DNA of 64,000 nt from Otis tarda (GCA_026413225.1 CM048554.1:46843963-46907962); one strand, 5' to 3'; shown: positions 48,655 through 61,800, counted from the first letter of the stretch. Translations and numbers: made by a program. Notes: generated from the letters alone by a model not told the origin.

Positions 48655-51600
48655 GTGAAAGATATAAGCCTTGCTGGTATCCCACAGCAGCTAAAGTCCT
48701 TGGATATCATGAATGCTTCTTTGGGCAGAACATGTCAAATCACCACTTTACTGTGGGTAAATACTCCGGATTGCCTGAGCTGTGTGCAGCACAAATCAGA
48801 GGCACTGGAGGAACAGCCCGGCTATCTTTATATGCCCCCCACTCTGATTATGACCACTATCCAGTTATGTCCTCAAGATAAATTAGAACAGCTCAGTGCT
48901 GCTTTATCTCAGAAAGTCCCTCAAGGGGCTGTTGCGCTCATCAAAATTCACCATAGCTCCAAATCCTACTTATCTCAGTGAAGATGAGGGTGGGCTGATA
49001 GGAAGGCAGCTACAGCATCTTCCTGTTAACTGAAGATTTCCTCCATCTGTTAGCACAGGGAAGAAAGTCTGAGTGGAGATGTGATAAACAGTATTCAAGG
49101 ATACGAAAGGCTGTTGCAAAGAGGAAAGGAACAAGCTAATCCCCACATGCAAGGCAGAGAGGACAAAAAAAAATTATGTGTTCAAGCAGGAACATGAAAG
49201 ACTGTGGTAAGAAAGAATAATGTTTTTGGGGTGGCATTTTCATTGGAGAAGTCAAATGCAGGAAAAAAAATGCCTAAAGCGAATGTGGAGTCTCTTCATG
49301 GAGATCTTTAGAGATGAGTAAGTAAAAATTCTGTCCAGAGAGATGGGCATGGTTTACCCTGCCTCACGGTTCCTGACAGGTCTATTTTTGTTACAGTTCC
49401 TTATCACTAGAGGAGCTGTGTATACTTCCAGCTAGAGATCAATGACCCTATCTACTGGCATTTTGTTGAGTAAGTCACCAGAATTAACTTACCTAATCCT
49501 TGATCTGCAACTACTTTGTGGCTGCAAGAATTTGCACAGCTTTCTGTGGACAAAAGAACATATCCCATTACCAGATCCAACCATTACTTGTTCTCCCTTT
49601 GACAGGAGGGAGAACATCAACAATTTAAACTGTCCTCTATGGACATCTTTACAAAAATACTGTATTGAAAAAAAAAATCAGCATACAGCTAGTTCTATCA
49701 GGAGTATGATTACATTAGTGGAAATATTTTCATATTAAAATGACTGTAAGAGTGGGCTTGGGTTCATTCTTGAGGCTTGGTTCTGAGTGGTAAGACTTAA
49801 ATTTGGAAGGCCTTTTCTTACAGGCCTGCCAGACAGGTTTGGAAAGCTTTCAGCACTTGCTAAAACTAAAGTTGTAGTATTAAGTGAATGGGTTCAGGAG
49901 AACATAGCCCATGTTATTTTTCCCTCCTGTGTCTATAAAGAAAAAAATCAAGGAGCCACAAGGAAACTTGTGGATTGAATGGATTCGTCCTCAGTGCTGG
50001 TAGAAATATCAGCTAGGATGGAGACCTGAAAGTCCCACACTTACATGTTGGGGTTTGGCTGTTTTGTTTCCTAGTCAGTGCTACTTGGACTCCATTTCTT
50101 CTCAAACAGATGATGTTTGGATACACTTTTTTAATATAAAAAAATGAATAGCATCTCATAATGTGAGTTTTGGGACAAACTTCTGCTTTTGGGTGTGTGT
50201 ACATCTGGACCTAAATATAACATGTATTGCTTACTCATAAGCTCCCAAATACGTAACAGAAATGCAAGTGAAAAATAAGTTAAATGCATTTCTGTTCTTT
50301 TCTCAATGCCTCTAATTACAAAGCAAACATACCTATTCATAGGTAACAGTTCAGGATAACAGAATTGATAGTAAAAAGCTACACTGGGCCTCAGGTATCA
50401 GAGCATGGCCATTTTGCAACTAATGAAACAACTATAGTGAACGGCAATAACCTGGGGTATCCTCTCTTTCCTTTAAGCAGATGTTCAGGTTACTGAACCA
50501 GGCCAAGCGAGGTGGGATTTCTTCTAACCAAGCGCTCCATCTGCACCATCATTCTTTCCTCCTCACCACCCACTGAGTCTTAGCTTTCCATGTCCTCCAG
50601 CTGACAGCTGCCACAGTGAGCCTTCCCAGAAGCCGAGTCCCTCCCTTAGCCCATGGCTGCTGTCCATCATTGGCTTTGGAGCAAGTGTTCCAAACTTGTT
50701 CCCAAATGTGGGTCCTCAGCATGGTACGTAGCATATTTTGCCACTAGCCAGGACATCGGGGTGGCCTTTCTTGAATTAGTGACCTGTTGAATTAGTGAAT
50801 TCATTCCCCTACTGCCCTCTGGAGCCTTGATAATGATCCCCATCGGCTTTCTTGATACTTAGCAGGAAAGTAGAACTGAACAAGTGCAGACCTCCCTGCT
50901 GCTAGACTCGGACAATAGGGCTGCTCATAATACCAGCAGATGTTTTTGCTTTTTAGGCCATACAGGGCAAATTTATTTTCCTCTCAGGAGCAAAAGCAAG
51001 CATAGCCAAGACTAAGAAATTCAGAGCTAGCTTCCGGAAACCCACTACTGACTTCTGCTGCAAAGCAGTACTTACGCTTGAGGTCCACCAATAATGAGGG
51101 TCTTCTGGTTAGTCTACTCAGCTGCTGGCTCAGCAAAAAGTGATGTGCCTCAAGCATCCAAGCTGGGCTTAGTTTCGTACCTGGCTGTGCTCAGACATGG
51201 TGTACCAGATAATTTCTCTGCTTTCTGTACCACATTTGTAATGGCATTGAGTTCTTTTCACCTTAAGGTATTGAGGTGTGACAGCTGTAGCCCTCTGAAG
51301 TCCTCATTAACATTATACGTACCCAGCTAACCTATATCAATTTTTTACATTTATTAAAAAAGCTGTACTTATAAACTATTTTTAAGTCTTTCTTCTACTT
51401 CTTTGTGCTCTTAAAAGCACTAAAATTAAAGCAGAAAGAAAGGGGGAAACACATTAAACTGTTTAAACTTTTTCGTTCACAAAAACTTTTAACTGGGTTT
51501 CTTGTTTGGGTTCAAAGAGGCAAAACATAAGACTTTGATGTTCTTCATGTGCCTGTTAAAAGAGAGAGAAAGAGACCCACCAATAGGAAGAAGTTGGCAT

Positions 51601-53739
51601 GAAGCCCTCTTTGACACAGCAAGCACAATGTAAAGGATTAAAGGTCTAATCTAGAAGATATATTGCACACTAAACAGCGGAACCATTTAGGAGAACATTA
51701 AATGGCACTTAAGCTAAACAGTTGTCCTTGGGAACTGCAGTTTATATGTGACTGCTCTAATATCCATTTTAAGCTTGCAGGGCTTTGAAAACAAGATGTC
51801 ATTGTTTTATAAAAACATACACATTTAATCTTCCCTTGTGAGGCTGTTCTTGAAATATCTGGCTGCTGGACTGGCAAAACATTTCAGAGGAAACAAATGG
51901 GGCTGGTGTCAAAACTAGTACTGTTGCACTTTATTTCTGAAGTTATTTGCATGTGCTCATTGATTTTTTTTTGATCCAAACAAGAAAACCACAAACTTTT
52001 TCAATGATAAAAGTCTCATTTAAATTTTTTAACAGTATTCCCACTGTTCTGTAAGCAAATAATAATAATACAGTTTAAGTAATATGAGAACACCAAGAAA
52101 GTGGTCAGTTCTACATTCACTTGTGTTCTGCGTTCTTCATAAATTAATATTTATGGAACTATTAGGAGGCTTCAGCCAAAAATAAAGACCACCCAGAGCA
52201 AGGTTTCAATTTTAGTATTCTAGGCACAGGTCATTAAAAAAAAAAAAATCTTACAAAAAAGCCTTCTTCTGCACCATGTACAGTACATGGATTTTCATGC
52301 ACATCACTCAGTAGGCGTGTGAAGCATATTCCATTCCTAAAAAATTACAATGCATGCTTTTATTATTCATTTACTATTTCTCACCAGGGAGAAATCATCC
52401 TCTCCACCATGGAGGCCAGAAATAAAACAGGAAAAAAAGGCAGCAGGGAGGGGATTGTGTCTTGCAGAATTATACAGTCCAATTTAAAATCTTCCTACTT
52501 TTTAACTGATAATCTAGAAAATGAAATGGAGAGAGAAAAAAAAAATTAAAATTTTAACTATGTGTCTGATACCTTCAGTTCTGTTACTTGTGTCAATAAT
52601 GATATTAATCCTTGGCATAGTGACTAATCAAGCCAGGATATCCCCTGGATCAAGTCATTATCCCTAAAAGCTGTCTGAAAAAAAAAAAAAAGTACTATTG
52701 TGGTCCTCATGGATAGTTTTGGTTAAAGGAGCTAGTGGTCTCCAAACAATTCCCAGCAGATAGGCAATCCCAGCTTGTTGCCTTGTTGACTACTCCAGAA
52801 GATCGCCCAGAGGCAAAATCAGCCAGGAGAGCAACCACCTCCAGCAGGGCTGGGGTAGCCTGAAGGCCAGGTGGCTCTGGGCTGAGGAGCACTCACAAGA
52901 CGTTGCTGCACAGACTACACCCTGTCATAGCCACGGAGCAAGCACGCAGCAACCCTCTGTCACCAAGCAGCATTGCAAGACAGTCGCAGGAGAAAAGTTA
53001 ACAGTTATTTTTATAATAACCTGCCACCAGGCTCCTGAGTCACCAAGCCTGTTATGCTTACCGTTGTTGTTAGCATGTGATTAACGGCTGGAGTATCTAT
53101 GAAGCTGCTCCTCTCAGGCAGGGTGGGAATCCACTTAACTGTTTTTAATGAAAAGCAGCAGCTGATACCTCATGGAAAGCATTCTTTGTGAAGACTATAT
53201 GGACTCTGTCTGTGCTACGTGCTTGCCGTAGTTCTCTGTCCCCATTTGACATCATTAGGTAGATCTGCCTGAACAGAGTGTTGAGATGTGCAAAGACCAA
53301 CAGCAGTGTGGAGGCAAGCTGAGCACTCAGGCTTTAGCTTGTCTAGATCACAAACAAAATGTCATCCAGGAATGATATAAAGGCTTTACTAGAAAATAGT
53401 TTTGTTAGGTTCTAATTTTAAATGGTTCTGGTCTGAAATTTGGCAGTGGGGAAGGATGGTGTTGGTCCCAGGAGATCAAGTGTCTCAGTCATCCTCCTAT
53501 CTCTCTCTCTCTCTTGAGAATTCTTCTCAAGGAGGTCTGTTCTTTTCAGTCCTTCTAGATATTTGTGCCAGATATCACCCCATTCCCAAAGCCATAACTT
53601 TCCTCTCAAGTAAGAGCACTCGTTTCTGTCTCCATCATGCACCACCCAGGCCTGAATCTTGGGCTCCAAGGAGTCTGCTGAGATCTGCCCTGGATCCAGT
53701 TACACCTCATGGAGAGAGCTCAGAGATGGAGAGAGAGCT
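48655..53739. other. Unique noncoding DNA
   Basis: No supported gene. The 108-codon frame at 48655-48981 begins at the end of the A17 tract and has no recognisable domain. A 12-bp direct repeat (ttgaattagtga) occurs at 50771 and 50787. Short AAT (52060-52072) and CT (53500-53514) microsatellites are present. The interval around 53000-53190 is a weak conserved-element candidate. Confidence 0.65.
53500..53514. repeat. (CT)n microsatellite
   Basis: About seven CT units. Confidence 0.85.
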
Positions 53740-53753
53740 GTTTCCCTAGCAAC
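53740..53753. promoter_or_regulatory. RFX X-box-like motif
   Basis: gtttccctagcaac fits the X-box pattern RYYNYY-N(1-3)-RRNRAC bound by RFX factors, with the two half-sites two bases apart. No promoter is visible beside it, so functional relevance is speculative. Confidence 0.25.
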
Positions 53754-54738
53754 GATAAGTCTTCTGCTTTTAGAAAAATTGGAAATACCCAAGAGCAGAA
53801 ATAATATGTTTGATTGGAACAACTAATATCCAGAGAACAAATTCCAAACTTGTAGGCACAGAAGAAGCCCTTCTGCAGGTCTGAAACAGAAACACAAAAT
53901 TTCAGAACAAAGGCCAAGTAAATTTGATTCATTATTATATCTTAACCTGCAAGACATCTGAGGGAAAATCAGTCTTCTTCCTGTCTACAGCCACTTGACT
54001 GCTGTCTCTGCAGCCTTTCGTGGAGTCTTTCCTCTGCTTTGTAGTGTCTGACTTAAAAGCCTCATTGTTAAACTGAGTCTCAGCCCACATAGACAAGACT
54101 TAAATGTCCTTTGTGTATAGGATAACTCAGGCTTTTCTTTATTTTACCTTTTTTTTTTTGCTTTACTCTATTTTTATGGTTATAAAATGCCCATTGGTTG
54201 ATATTTCTGTTGCTTTGTACATGACCTGCACCAGAGTTATCTCTACTGCCTGATCAGTGATAGCACCAAAAGTTCTGGAGAGAACTAAAGGGCTCCATGG
54301 AGTACAGGAAGGGGTTGGGCATAGAGAATCTGGGGGAGAAAAAAGGTTGACTTAAAGAGGAAAAAAAATATTATACTTAAATGGAGTTTATTTAGGCAGA
54401 GTTATTAATTGTGGACTACATAATTTTGGACACTGAAATTTAGAGATATTGGTTAATCTCAGACCTTTCCCAGGTCCAGAATCTAGTAAACACTGGAAAT
54501 AAAATGTCTGCGGTGAGCAGAAAATTCTCCCAACTGCTGGGAGTTGGCTGCTCCCATGCTGGAACAATGCATACCCACAAATAGCAAGTAACCAAAACAC
54601 TTTCTATTTCTTAATAGGCTGTCTGCTGTTAATTATTTTAGTTGCTTGCTGGGAACAATGGAGGTGGATTGGAACTCATGGCTCAGAAATTATAAGAAAT
54701 AAATAAGTGACTATTTTTAATACTTTGGACTTTACTAG
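53754..54738. other. Unique noncoding DNA
   Basis: Nothing recognisable beyond a T run near 54150 and scattered AT-rich stretches. Confidence 0.65.
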
Positions 54739-54843
54739 TATATAGCGCCTCTCACTAGAAGATCTCAAAACACTTAGAAAAGGGTAACTATCAGTATTAT
54801 ACTCAATTTACAAGCTAGGAGAGAGGGGCTAAGGAGTTAGTAT
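54739..54843 (-). mobile_element. MIR/CORE-SINE-like ancient SINE fragment
   Basis: The text runs tatagcgcctctcactagaa, gatctcaaaacactta, tcagtattatactcaattta, gagaggggctaaggagttag. In order and spacing this follows the conserved part of amniote MIR-type SINEs read in reverse: 'tagcgcctttcatc...gatctcaaagcactttac...cagtattatccccattttac...cagagaggctaagtgact'. The copy is diverged, with no visible target duplication. Confidence 0.55.
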
Positions 54844-55142
54844 GGTGTTTAACTTTGAACAGGGTGCAGGGATGACTTTTGCTACAGCTATTTATAGAGG
54901 ATTTACATGATTGTAGTGTTTATTGTGTCTTTCAATAAAAAGCAGCTGCGGAAACACACAGCTGGCAAGCTTCAGTACCTGTGAGATACTGAAGACATTA
55001 TCCAGAAAGCTGATGCACAGGTACAAGGAGATTCACATGCTCTCTGCAGCACTTTAAATATTGCTTTTCTAACAAAAGTCTGAACTAATTTTAAATGTTT
55101 ATGTTGTTTATGTTCAAAATTCTCTTCCTCTGCCTGTTTAAA

Positions 55143-55381
55143 GCCAGATCCTCATCCTGATATAAATCATCTGACCGCATTGCTCAAGTTCTTTGGCTAG
55201 GTCTTTGCTGCAGAGTTCTGCAGGCTCTGCTACAGGTATTGTTCCTAGTGAATCTCTCATCCATGCACAGAAATATTTCTTCAAGGTTAGCAGTGCTATT
55301 GACCCAGATTTGCTTGTGTAGCTACACATGCAGACTAGAGGCTCCGTACTGATTGTACCACAGCTGACATGGGACCTAGTT
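55143..55381. repeat. Decayed palindromic amniote repeat (second type)
   Basis: The left end reads ccagatcctcatcctgatat followed by aaatcatctga. The right end reads tactgattgtaccacagctg followed by acatgggacct. The two are diverged inverted copies of a phrase I remember from a common amniote palindromic repeat ('ccagatcctcagctggtgta' and then 'aatcagcatagc'). About 150 bases of less recognisable sequence lie between. The family name is uncertain and the element is very old. Confidence 0.4.
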
Positions 55382-56139
55382 TCTCATGGGAAAACAGTGC
55401 AAAAACTGACTTTATGACCTGTTTCAGTGCTCTTACAGACCCATCTTTCTGACTCCACGATGCCCCTCACTTCTGCCCACTAACAAGGTAGGCTATATAC
55501 TGTCTGTGTATACACATCACGTAAGAGAGATGCAAAGAAGAAAGGATCAAAGATGTGGCCATTAGCTGAACATCTGCTTCTGCCCACAATCTGTTTTCCT
55601 TAACATTTTCTTATCTTTCATGCCTTTCATAAACTCCAGAACTTTTAAACCAATCCCTCCTGTCTTTCACTGCATTATCCTGTCCTGTGCTAAAAGAATT
55701 AATGCAATTTATATGTATCTGGAGATTAAGACCCCATGGAGAGGTTGCATAGGAGACGAGACCACTGTTATAGCCAAAGGGCTAGAACAACACTGATGAA
55801 ATTTCTGCCTAAATAAGAAGATGTGATAAGTTTTATACCTCCACTTTATATTTTATATTTGTATTTTTTTTTTATTTAGGTTTCTGTAGAAGATGAGTTG
55901 GGACTTAGAATTTTATTCTTTTAAGGGAGTCTCTTGTGAGAGGCCATGTAAAGGTCAGCAAAACTTGCCTTATTAAGAAGGAATTAAGAGAAAAAAAAAA
56001 GATAAAAAGAGCCTGGAGATGTTTTGATTGAAAAGAGCATGCTCAATCGCAAAACTGCATCATGTCTTTTTATCTGGTAAGACAGTGACTTCTGTGCTCA
56101 CTGATTCTATTTCAAATCCTAATCCGAAAATTTCATAGT
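55382..56139. other. Unique noncoding DNA
   Basis: Only a T run near 55865 and an A run near 55990 stand out. Confidence 0.65.
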
Positions 56140-56450
56140 GGGGTTCATCCAAAAGCCATCAGGATCGCTTCCACAGTTTTCTGTGAGCTTTGGATTGGAC
56201 TCTGTCCACATGTATCTAATTAAAATGGTCACTCAGACTCTTGAGATCATCTTCCTTTCATCTTCTTGCAATGAGAGTTAGGGTTTCTCAGGACAATACG
56301 ATATGCACTCTTCATCAGCAATGCTAAGAGTAGTGGATGCATAAAAAAACCACTGGCACCAAACAGCGAATACATCAGATTTTGCCATAACTTCACACTG
56401 TGTTCAGTCCTATTGACGTCAGTTCTGTGCAGCGTTTGGCCCTAGATTTT
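56140..56450. repeat. Possible copy of the 8440-type palindromic repeat
   Basis: ggggttcatccaaaagcc (56140-56157) and gagctttggattggactc (56185-56202) are approximate inverted copies, with the core atccaaa...tttggat intact. This matches the 'gatccaaagcc...gggctttggatc' arms of the element proposed at 8440. Further right, gtcctattgacgtcagttct (near 56406-56425) may be another piece of the same class. Divergence is high. Confidence 0.3.
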
Positions 56451-59400
56451 CCCACAATGGGATCCCATTCTTCTTGCATGAGAATATGTCTTGGACAAAT
56501 TGCCATGTCACATCCATTCAAAGGGCCATGATAAACCCTTCATCTTTGCGCGGGGCTCCCAATTACATCAAAGGAATTTCTGCATACAAAACAAGGGTAA
56601 AATATGCCTCCAATTTAAGGTTAAATTATACCACTAAGGCATGGGCTAAAATAAGAGGCAGCAAGGAAGCTGAACCACATTAGGGAGCACATCCAAAGCA
56701 CTGTGTCTCAGAAAAAATGCAGTCCTTTATACTGCACTCATTTGGCACAAATGGGGAAGAATTTGTGATGTGTCTTTTCAGGGAACAAGCTATCTCCTGG
56801 AATGCAGAGAAAGAGAAGATATTCATGATTTAATATGCTCTTTACCTCTTTTCACACTGATTCTAGGCAAAGACTTGTGGGCCTGGTCCCCAATTCCTGC
56901 GCTTCAGCCATCCACAAAGACTGTGAAAAGATAAGGATGCTCTTACTCCCTCTTCCCCCTTCCACTGTATATGTGCTTCTGAGAAGAACAGTTTAGCTTC
57001 TGTAAAAGAAATCCAAAGCTGGCTTACCAGCGCATATTCTGATGATTTATGGGATCGTATGGACAAAATATTATGCATATACGTGTGTTCCTTGCATATG
57101 TAAGCACAATTACAAAAGTAGAGATGAACTGTTATCTATTAGAGTCTATGTTGATAATTTAAATAGATGTTGACAACAGTACAAGCTTCCTAAACTAGAG
57201 TAAAATTTGAAATGCAACTTTCCTCTGAGTATTATGAAAATACAACCGTGAAGGAGATTCTGTGGGGCCAGATATTTGCTGCCACTGTTCAAAATCTGTG
57301 TGCAAAGTAAAAACAAAGACAAGGGTGGCAGAGTCAGCTCCCTGCTCAGTCTTTTGTTTCTCTTTTCTTTCATCTTAAATATGTTGTCTAAATACCAGTA
57401 GCAAGTACCTCAAGAGTTCACCTATGGCAGCCTTGCAAATAGCACTGTGCTGGGAGCTGCTACCTTTCCATCAGGTTGCATCTTCTGGAGTAAGGGAAAG
57501 GATCACCACATCCAGTGATACTTTTAAACTACTCATGGTAACTCAGTTTTCTCATTGCTATCCACAAAGCTATCAAAAATACAGTGATTTGGAAGATTTG
57601 ATGCAGAAGACTCTGAATTGTGTTATGGGAGGATTTTAAGGAGGATTCAATGGATTCAAGTAATTTATGATTGTATCTGACCTTAACTGGAGTATCCCAA
57701 GGTCATACATATAAAAAGCTATGCCTCTTTCCACAGTTTTGGTTTTATGAAAAACTCCTTGTATAGTTCATGACAGTTTTAACTTTTCACAAGACACTCA
57801 CAAATTGGAATAATCTTCCTTGTGGGCCTGCTAATGGAAATCCCCTCATACAGTTATTAGTCACTGTCTTACAATAGCTTCTTGTCTCTAAGTACTTTGA
57901 TGTTGTACATAAGAGCCGTGGATCAATTACATTCATTTTTCCCATTACCGGGCAAATATTTGGACATTTTCTGTTGAGCTGATTCAAGGCAGAACTAAAC
58001 CAAAGGAGTTGCATACTGTGCAGACATTTCTAACCTTCAGAAGCTGAAGGTTTTGTGACCTGGGAGAATTAATAGATGTTTATTCTAGCAGGATAAATGG
58101 AAAAAGACCATTTCTATTTTAGGGAGATAAATGAAAAGCAGGGAAGATGGGGTTTGTTATGACAAAATTGTTCACAAATGGCATGCTGAAATGAGGAAAA
58201 GCAGTTATGTATTTATATTATAATCGTCACAGAATGTTTGTCAAGAGACACTCAAGTGGCAAAATGCATTAGTAATTGTTGTGTTTCCTCACTTATCAAA
58301 ACAAGTATTTCCACTAAAACTAGTCTGCTAAAGCTGTCTCCCTTGCAAAGACTCAAAATACACCTATCTTCTGCAGTGAAAATACAGAGCTTTTTCATTG
58401 CAATGTGATTTCTTCCAACAAGGAAAACACATATATAGCTATTGCTTGTTGCTTGTTTCAAACAATAGCTGTACGTCTTCCACCACTGCGTCAGAAACAC
58501 ATTTTGAAAATATTTCACTTGCCAGGATTCTTCTGCAGAACAGAAGAAGGAAGGCAAGCCAGCTGGCATGCCCAGCAGTGGCAATCTCAAGTGCTTACCA
58601 TGCTCAGGAATGTTACAAAGCGAGAGCAAACGGACGGCATTCTCCAAACATGGTGCTGCAGTTATTCCTCAGCTGGTACTGCTCTTCTAAACCTACTCAA
58701 GTTTGCTACTAACGCTTAAGGGAATTTTGGCTCAAACAAGGGTTTCATTGAGAAGAGACTAGTGCTCAATTTGGTCATCAATTTTTCATTAAATCTTTTT
58801 TTTCAGCAGACAAGACAGATTTCCTGAAACCACTTTTTCCAAAATCCGGAAAGGAATTTCTGCGACTGTGGTAGAGACAAACCCTCTGTTAATTCAGCTG
58901 TATTACTGCTCTGGTACTGGGGATCAGAGCGTGTCAGCTGTATGGAAAGACAGAACGGCAGCTTGCACGGGCTTCACTCTCTTCCTGCAGAGATCAGGAA
59001 CCGCCAGGTGATAGGGGTGGAGAATCCTTAGGAGTAACCCCAAAGAAGATTTGTCTGCAGGAAGGCTATGTGCTAGTCTGTGAAGCAAAAAGACATTTGT
59101 TTTTCTATAAAGGCTCAGGAAATTCAGATGATTAAATTACTGTCAATATTATCTAAAATAGGTACTGGATTTAATGTTCATTGCAAAAACATACTTATTA
59201 CTTTTTTTCTGATGGAGTTTTAATATTTTTATTTCAGTCTTTCTGAAATAATTTGAGCTTCTTATTGAGTATTTCCATTTACTGAAAAGCTGGCATTCAG
59301 CCAGAAAACCTTCTTTGAAAAATGACAGCGTTCCAATCATTCTGTAAATTATTTCATTAATGTTGTGCATTTGGAATAGAAAATTAGTCCAGTTTGAACC

Positions 59401-59875
59401 CTGAAAAAAGAAAACAATTAAAACCTTACACATACAATTGTTTTCAAGTCCTTAAAATCCATTAGTGAGCCTTGGTACAAAATTATCATATCTGTCATTT
59501 CCAAGAGAATATCTTATGTCACAAATGTCAACGTGTTTAAACGGGAGAAGGTATACTTTAACACTGTTATCTGCTGCGACTGCCAGGAAGGGCATAAATC
59601 ATGTTTATCTGAAGGCCTGATGCTGTTCCATTTGTGTAAATTTGAGTCTGGAGAAATACCACTGTAATCAATGGACTGTACAATTGTACAGATAGCAGGA
59701 CAAGGGTGCCCCAAACACATTGTGTTTTGCACATTTTATCTTTCTTTACCCATTTTCCTGACTTCACCTCCTTTTCTTTATTCCTTAAAATGAAAGTCTG
59801 CAAAGAGCTACAACTGGAAAGAGCCTTATCATGGAAAACCACCCTCAAATCAATGTGTCTTTTACTAGGCATTGT
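56451..59875. other. Unique noncoding DNA
   Basis: No gene is supported. Long frames at 58252-58647 (minus) and 58398-58719 (plus, two frames) overlap on both strands and are best explained by chance. A perfect small hairpin at 58032 is listed separately. Confidence 0.65.
58032..58052. repeat. Perfect 9-bp hairpin, 3-base loop
   Basis: aaccttcag (58032-58040), loop aag, ctgaaggtt (58044-58052). The stem is exact. Confidence 0.85.
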
Positions 59876-59883
59876 CTTGAAAT

Positions 59884-59945
59884 TCCCCGCCAGGACTTGA
59901 ACAGAGGACAAGAGAAGTTGGTGCGTTATTCCATTAAGCCTATTA
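59884..59945 (-). pseudogene. tRNA-like relic with A-box and B-box remnants
   Basis: On the minus strand aggcttaatgg (59941-59931) fits the Pol III A-box TRGYNNANNNG with one mismatch, and gttcaagtcc (59902-59893) fits the B-box core GWTCRANNC exactly. Between them cttctct could be an anticodon loop reading TCT, as in tRNA-Arg. The spacing between boxes is about five bases short, and neither the T stem nor the acceptor stem pairs well. It cannot be a functional tRNA; it may be a tRNA pseudogene, a tRNA-derived SINE head, or chance. Confidence 0.25.
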
Positions 59946-60799
59946 TGATTTGAAGCTTAAAATGCATTATTTAATTTTCATTAGAAATGGATTTACAGTG
60001 TATGCAAGTTCAAAAAATAGGATGAAATTGACTGTCTCTTTCCATTTGTGGCTCAAGCACTTTGTTGGAGACATCATCTTTCATCACAATGTCATCTCAT
60101 TATTATTATTTTGCCTGCTGGGTAGAGGCATTTTAGTTAAAAGTGAAAGTACCAATTGTGCTAACTGTAATTATATGTTTGCAGTATATTGAAAAAAGTA
60201 GATGTGGTCTGGGACTTAAGTTAAAAGCGCACGTTCTGTGAGGTGCTGAGAATCTCCTGCCAGTTGCTGTGCAATCTCAGTTCCCATCCAGGGTGACAGA
60301 AAGCTAACGTGCCTCATCTTTTTCAGGGTCAGACCACTGACAATTAAACAATTCTAGCAAATATGATATCATTCTTATTTGTCTGGGACATTATGAAACA
60401 CAACATGAAGGAAGTTCAGATGTGGTAGCAGAATACAAAGCACTAACACACCCAGCGTGGTGCTCAAAATGTGTTCCTTTATAATCCTATATTTCCCAGA
60501 CAAACACTTGTAAACATTGAAGTAAAACAAAACACATTTCCTTTTTATGAAAAAAATGCCTTAAAAACCACGGGATTAACAACACGAGGGAAGGACAATC
60601 CCCTGAAGGGCCTCAATGTTGTTTCCAAAACTCAGGCTGAGTTAACTGTTCGAGCTGAAATTTTTGATGATAGAGCATGGAAAACTTTTTTTTTTAAAGA
60701 CGTATCATGATCAAGTATACCCTGAATAGATTCTGAAGTGATACTTCAAGATTTGAACACTCCGACTGATTACAGAAGACATTCCAATGGTCAGGGTGG
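59946..60799. other. Unique noncoding DNA
   Basis: A short ATT run (60101-60113) is present. No gene or defined repeat is seen. Confidence 0.65.
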
Positions 60800-60930
60800 G
60801 AAATGAGACTCAGACATCCTGGATTTGGTTTCTGCCTTGGCTGCAGGTTTTCCTGCAAGCACAGGAGCAAATCACTTTATCTGTCCTGTGTCATGGTCTT
60901 GTGGCTGAAGAAAATAAATCACATTCTGCC
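60800..60930 (+). mobile_element. MIR/CORE-SINE-like ancient SINE fragment (sense)
   Basis: The order atgagactcagacatcctgg, tttggtttctgccttggctg, gagcaaatcactttatctgt, cctgtgtcatgg follows the amniote MIR-type SINE: 'actcaggagacctgggttc...tgccactg...gggcaaatcacttaacctctctgtgcctcag'. Overlapping open frames here are incidental. Confidence 0.5.
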
Positions 60931-61589
60931 TTCTTCAAGTCAGAAGCAATGCAGGTGGGAGAACGTACCTGCCATCCCTGACCCCAGCCAAAAGCAAAGA
61001 CAGAGCTAAATATATGCTGAGGTGATAAAAGCTGGTAATACATAGTAAAGCAAAAAAAAAAAAAAATTGTGGAAAAACTCCCTGTGGTCAGTTGTTTTGT
61101 TTGTTGAATCACACTACTTTTGAAGGTAGACAGAAAATGATGAAATTATTCAACAGATTTTTATTCAGAGGTTGCAAAAGGCTCCTCCTTTAGGCATCTC
61201 TCTCATGTTTCTCCTGCCCAGGCTGTGCTCAGGCGTCCAGTCAGAAGAGAAAAACTATCACACAAGTGAGCATCCCTGGAAATTAGGAGAATTATGTAGA
61301 CAAAAAAAAAAAAGCCTAGTTCATGGGGTGAAAGTATAAGAAATACAACACAGGCCCAGACCATTGTGTCCTTGACAGCAGGTTCAATGAAGGTGGGGCT
61401 CATCCTGTATCCTTCCTCTGAGTGTCTGCTCTTCAGCTACTTCCCATCTTCCAGCCTTTAGCAAATTAAGTACTTTCTGAGCCAGAGGCAGCATATAAAC
61501 CACCACTTATTAATACCTAACAAAGTTTCTGATGTTCATGAGTTTGTCTAATCCAGTAATTTCAGGGGAAAAAACTTAACCTGTTTGTC
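60931..61589. other. Unique noncoding DNA with A tracts
   Basis: A runs of about fifteen bases near 61052-61066 and about twelve near 61301-61312. Nothing else is recognised. Confidence 0.65.
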
Positions 61590-61800
61590 CTTCACAGCAT
61601 CCCTCCCACAGCAAGGAGTTCCACAATTCAATGATGTGCTGAACAAAAAACTCACTTCCTTTTTCTGTATTTTCCTGTTGTCTAACGAGATGGCCCGTAG
61701 TTCCTGTACTGTTGCAAAAGGTTTATATCTTCATAATTTCAGATCTTTTCACCATGCTACCCTTTCAGTCATCACTTTTGCAAGTGGAAGGGCATTATCT
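61590..61800 (-). mobile_element. CR1-like LINE, 3' untranslated part (antisense)
   Basis: On the plus strand the phrases aaggagttccacaattcaat, ctcacttcctttttctgtat and gatggcccgtagttcctgta follow the reverse complement of the CR1 3' region. That region encodes no protein but is well conserved as 'aggacaagagg..atgg...', then 'aggaagt.cttc...', then 'tggaac..cctgcc'. It lies on the 3' side of the coding fragment at 62041-62247 in the same orientation, so both probably belong to one copy with a large internal deletion. Confidence 0.5.

Noticed and set aside
48655-48981. 108-codon frame right after an A17 tract, considered as a retroposed coding sequence
   Set aside because: A retroposon A-tail would follow, not precede, its coding body on this strand, and no target duplication or familiar protein was seen.
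50813-50825. CTCF-like motif (tgccctctggagc)
   Set aside because: Two of thirteen key positions mismatch. Such partial matches are common.
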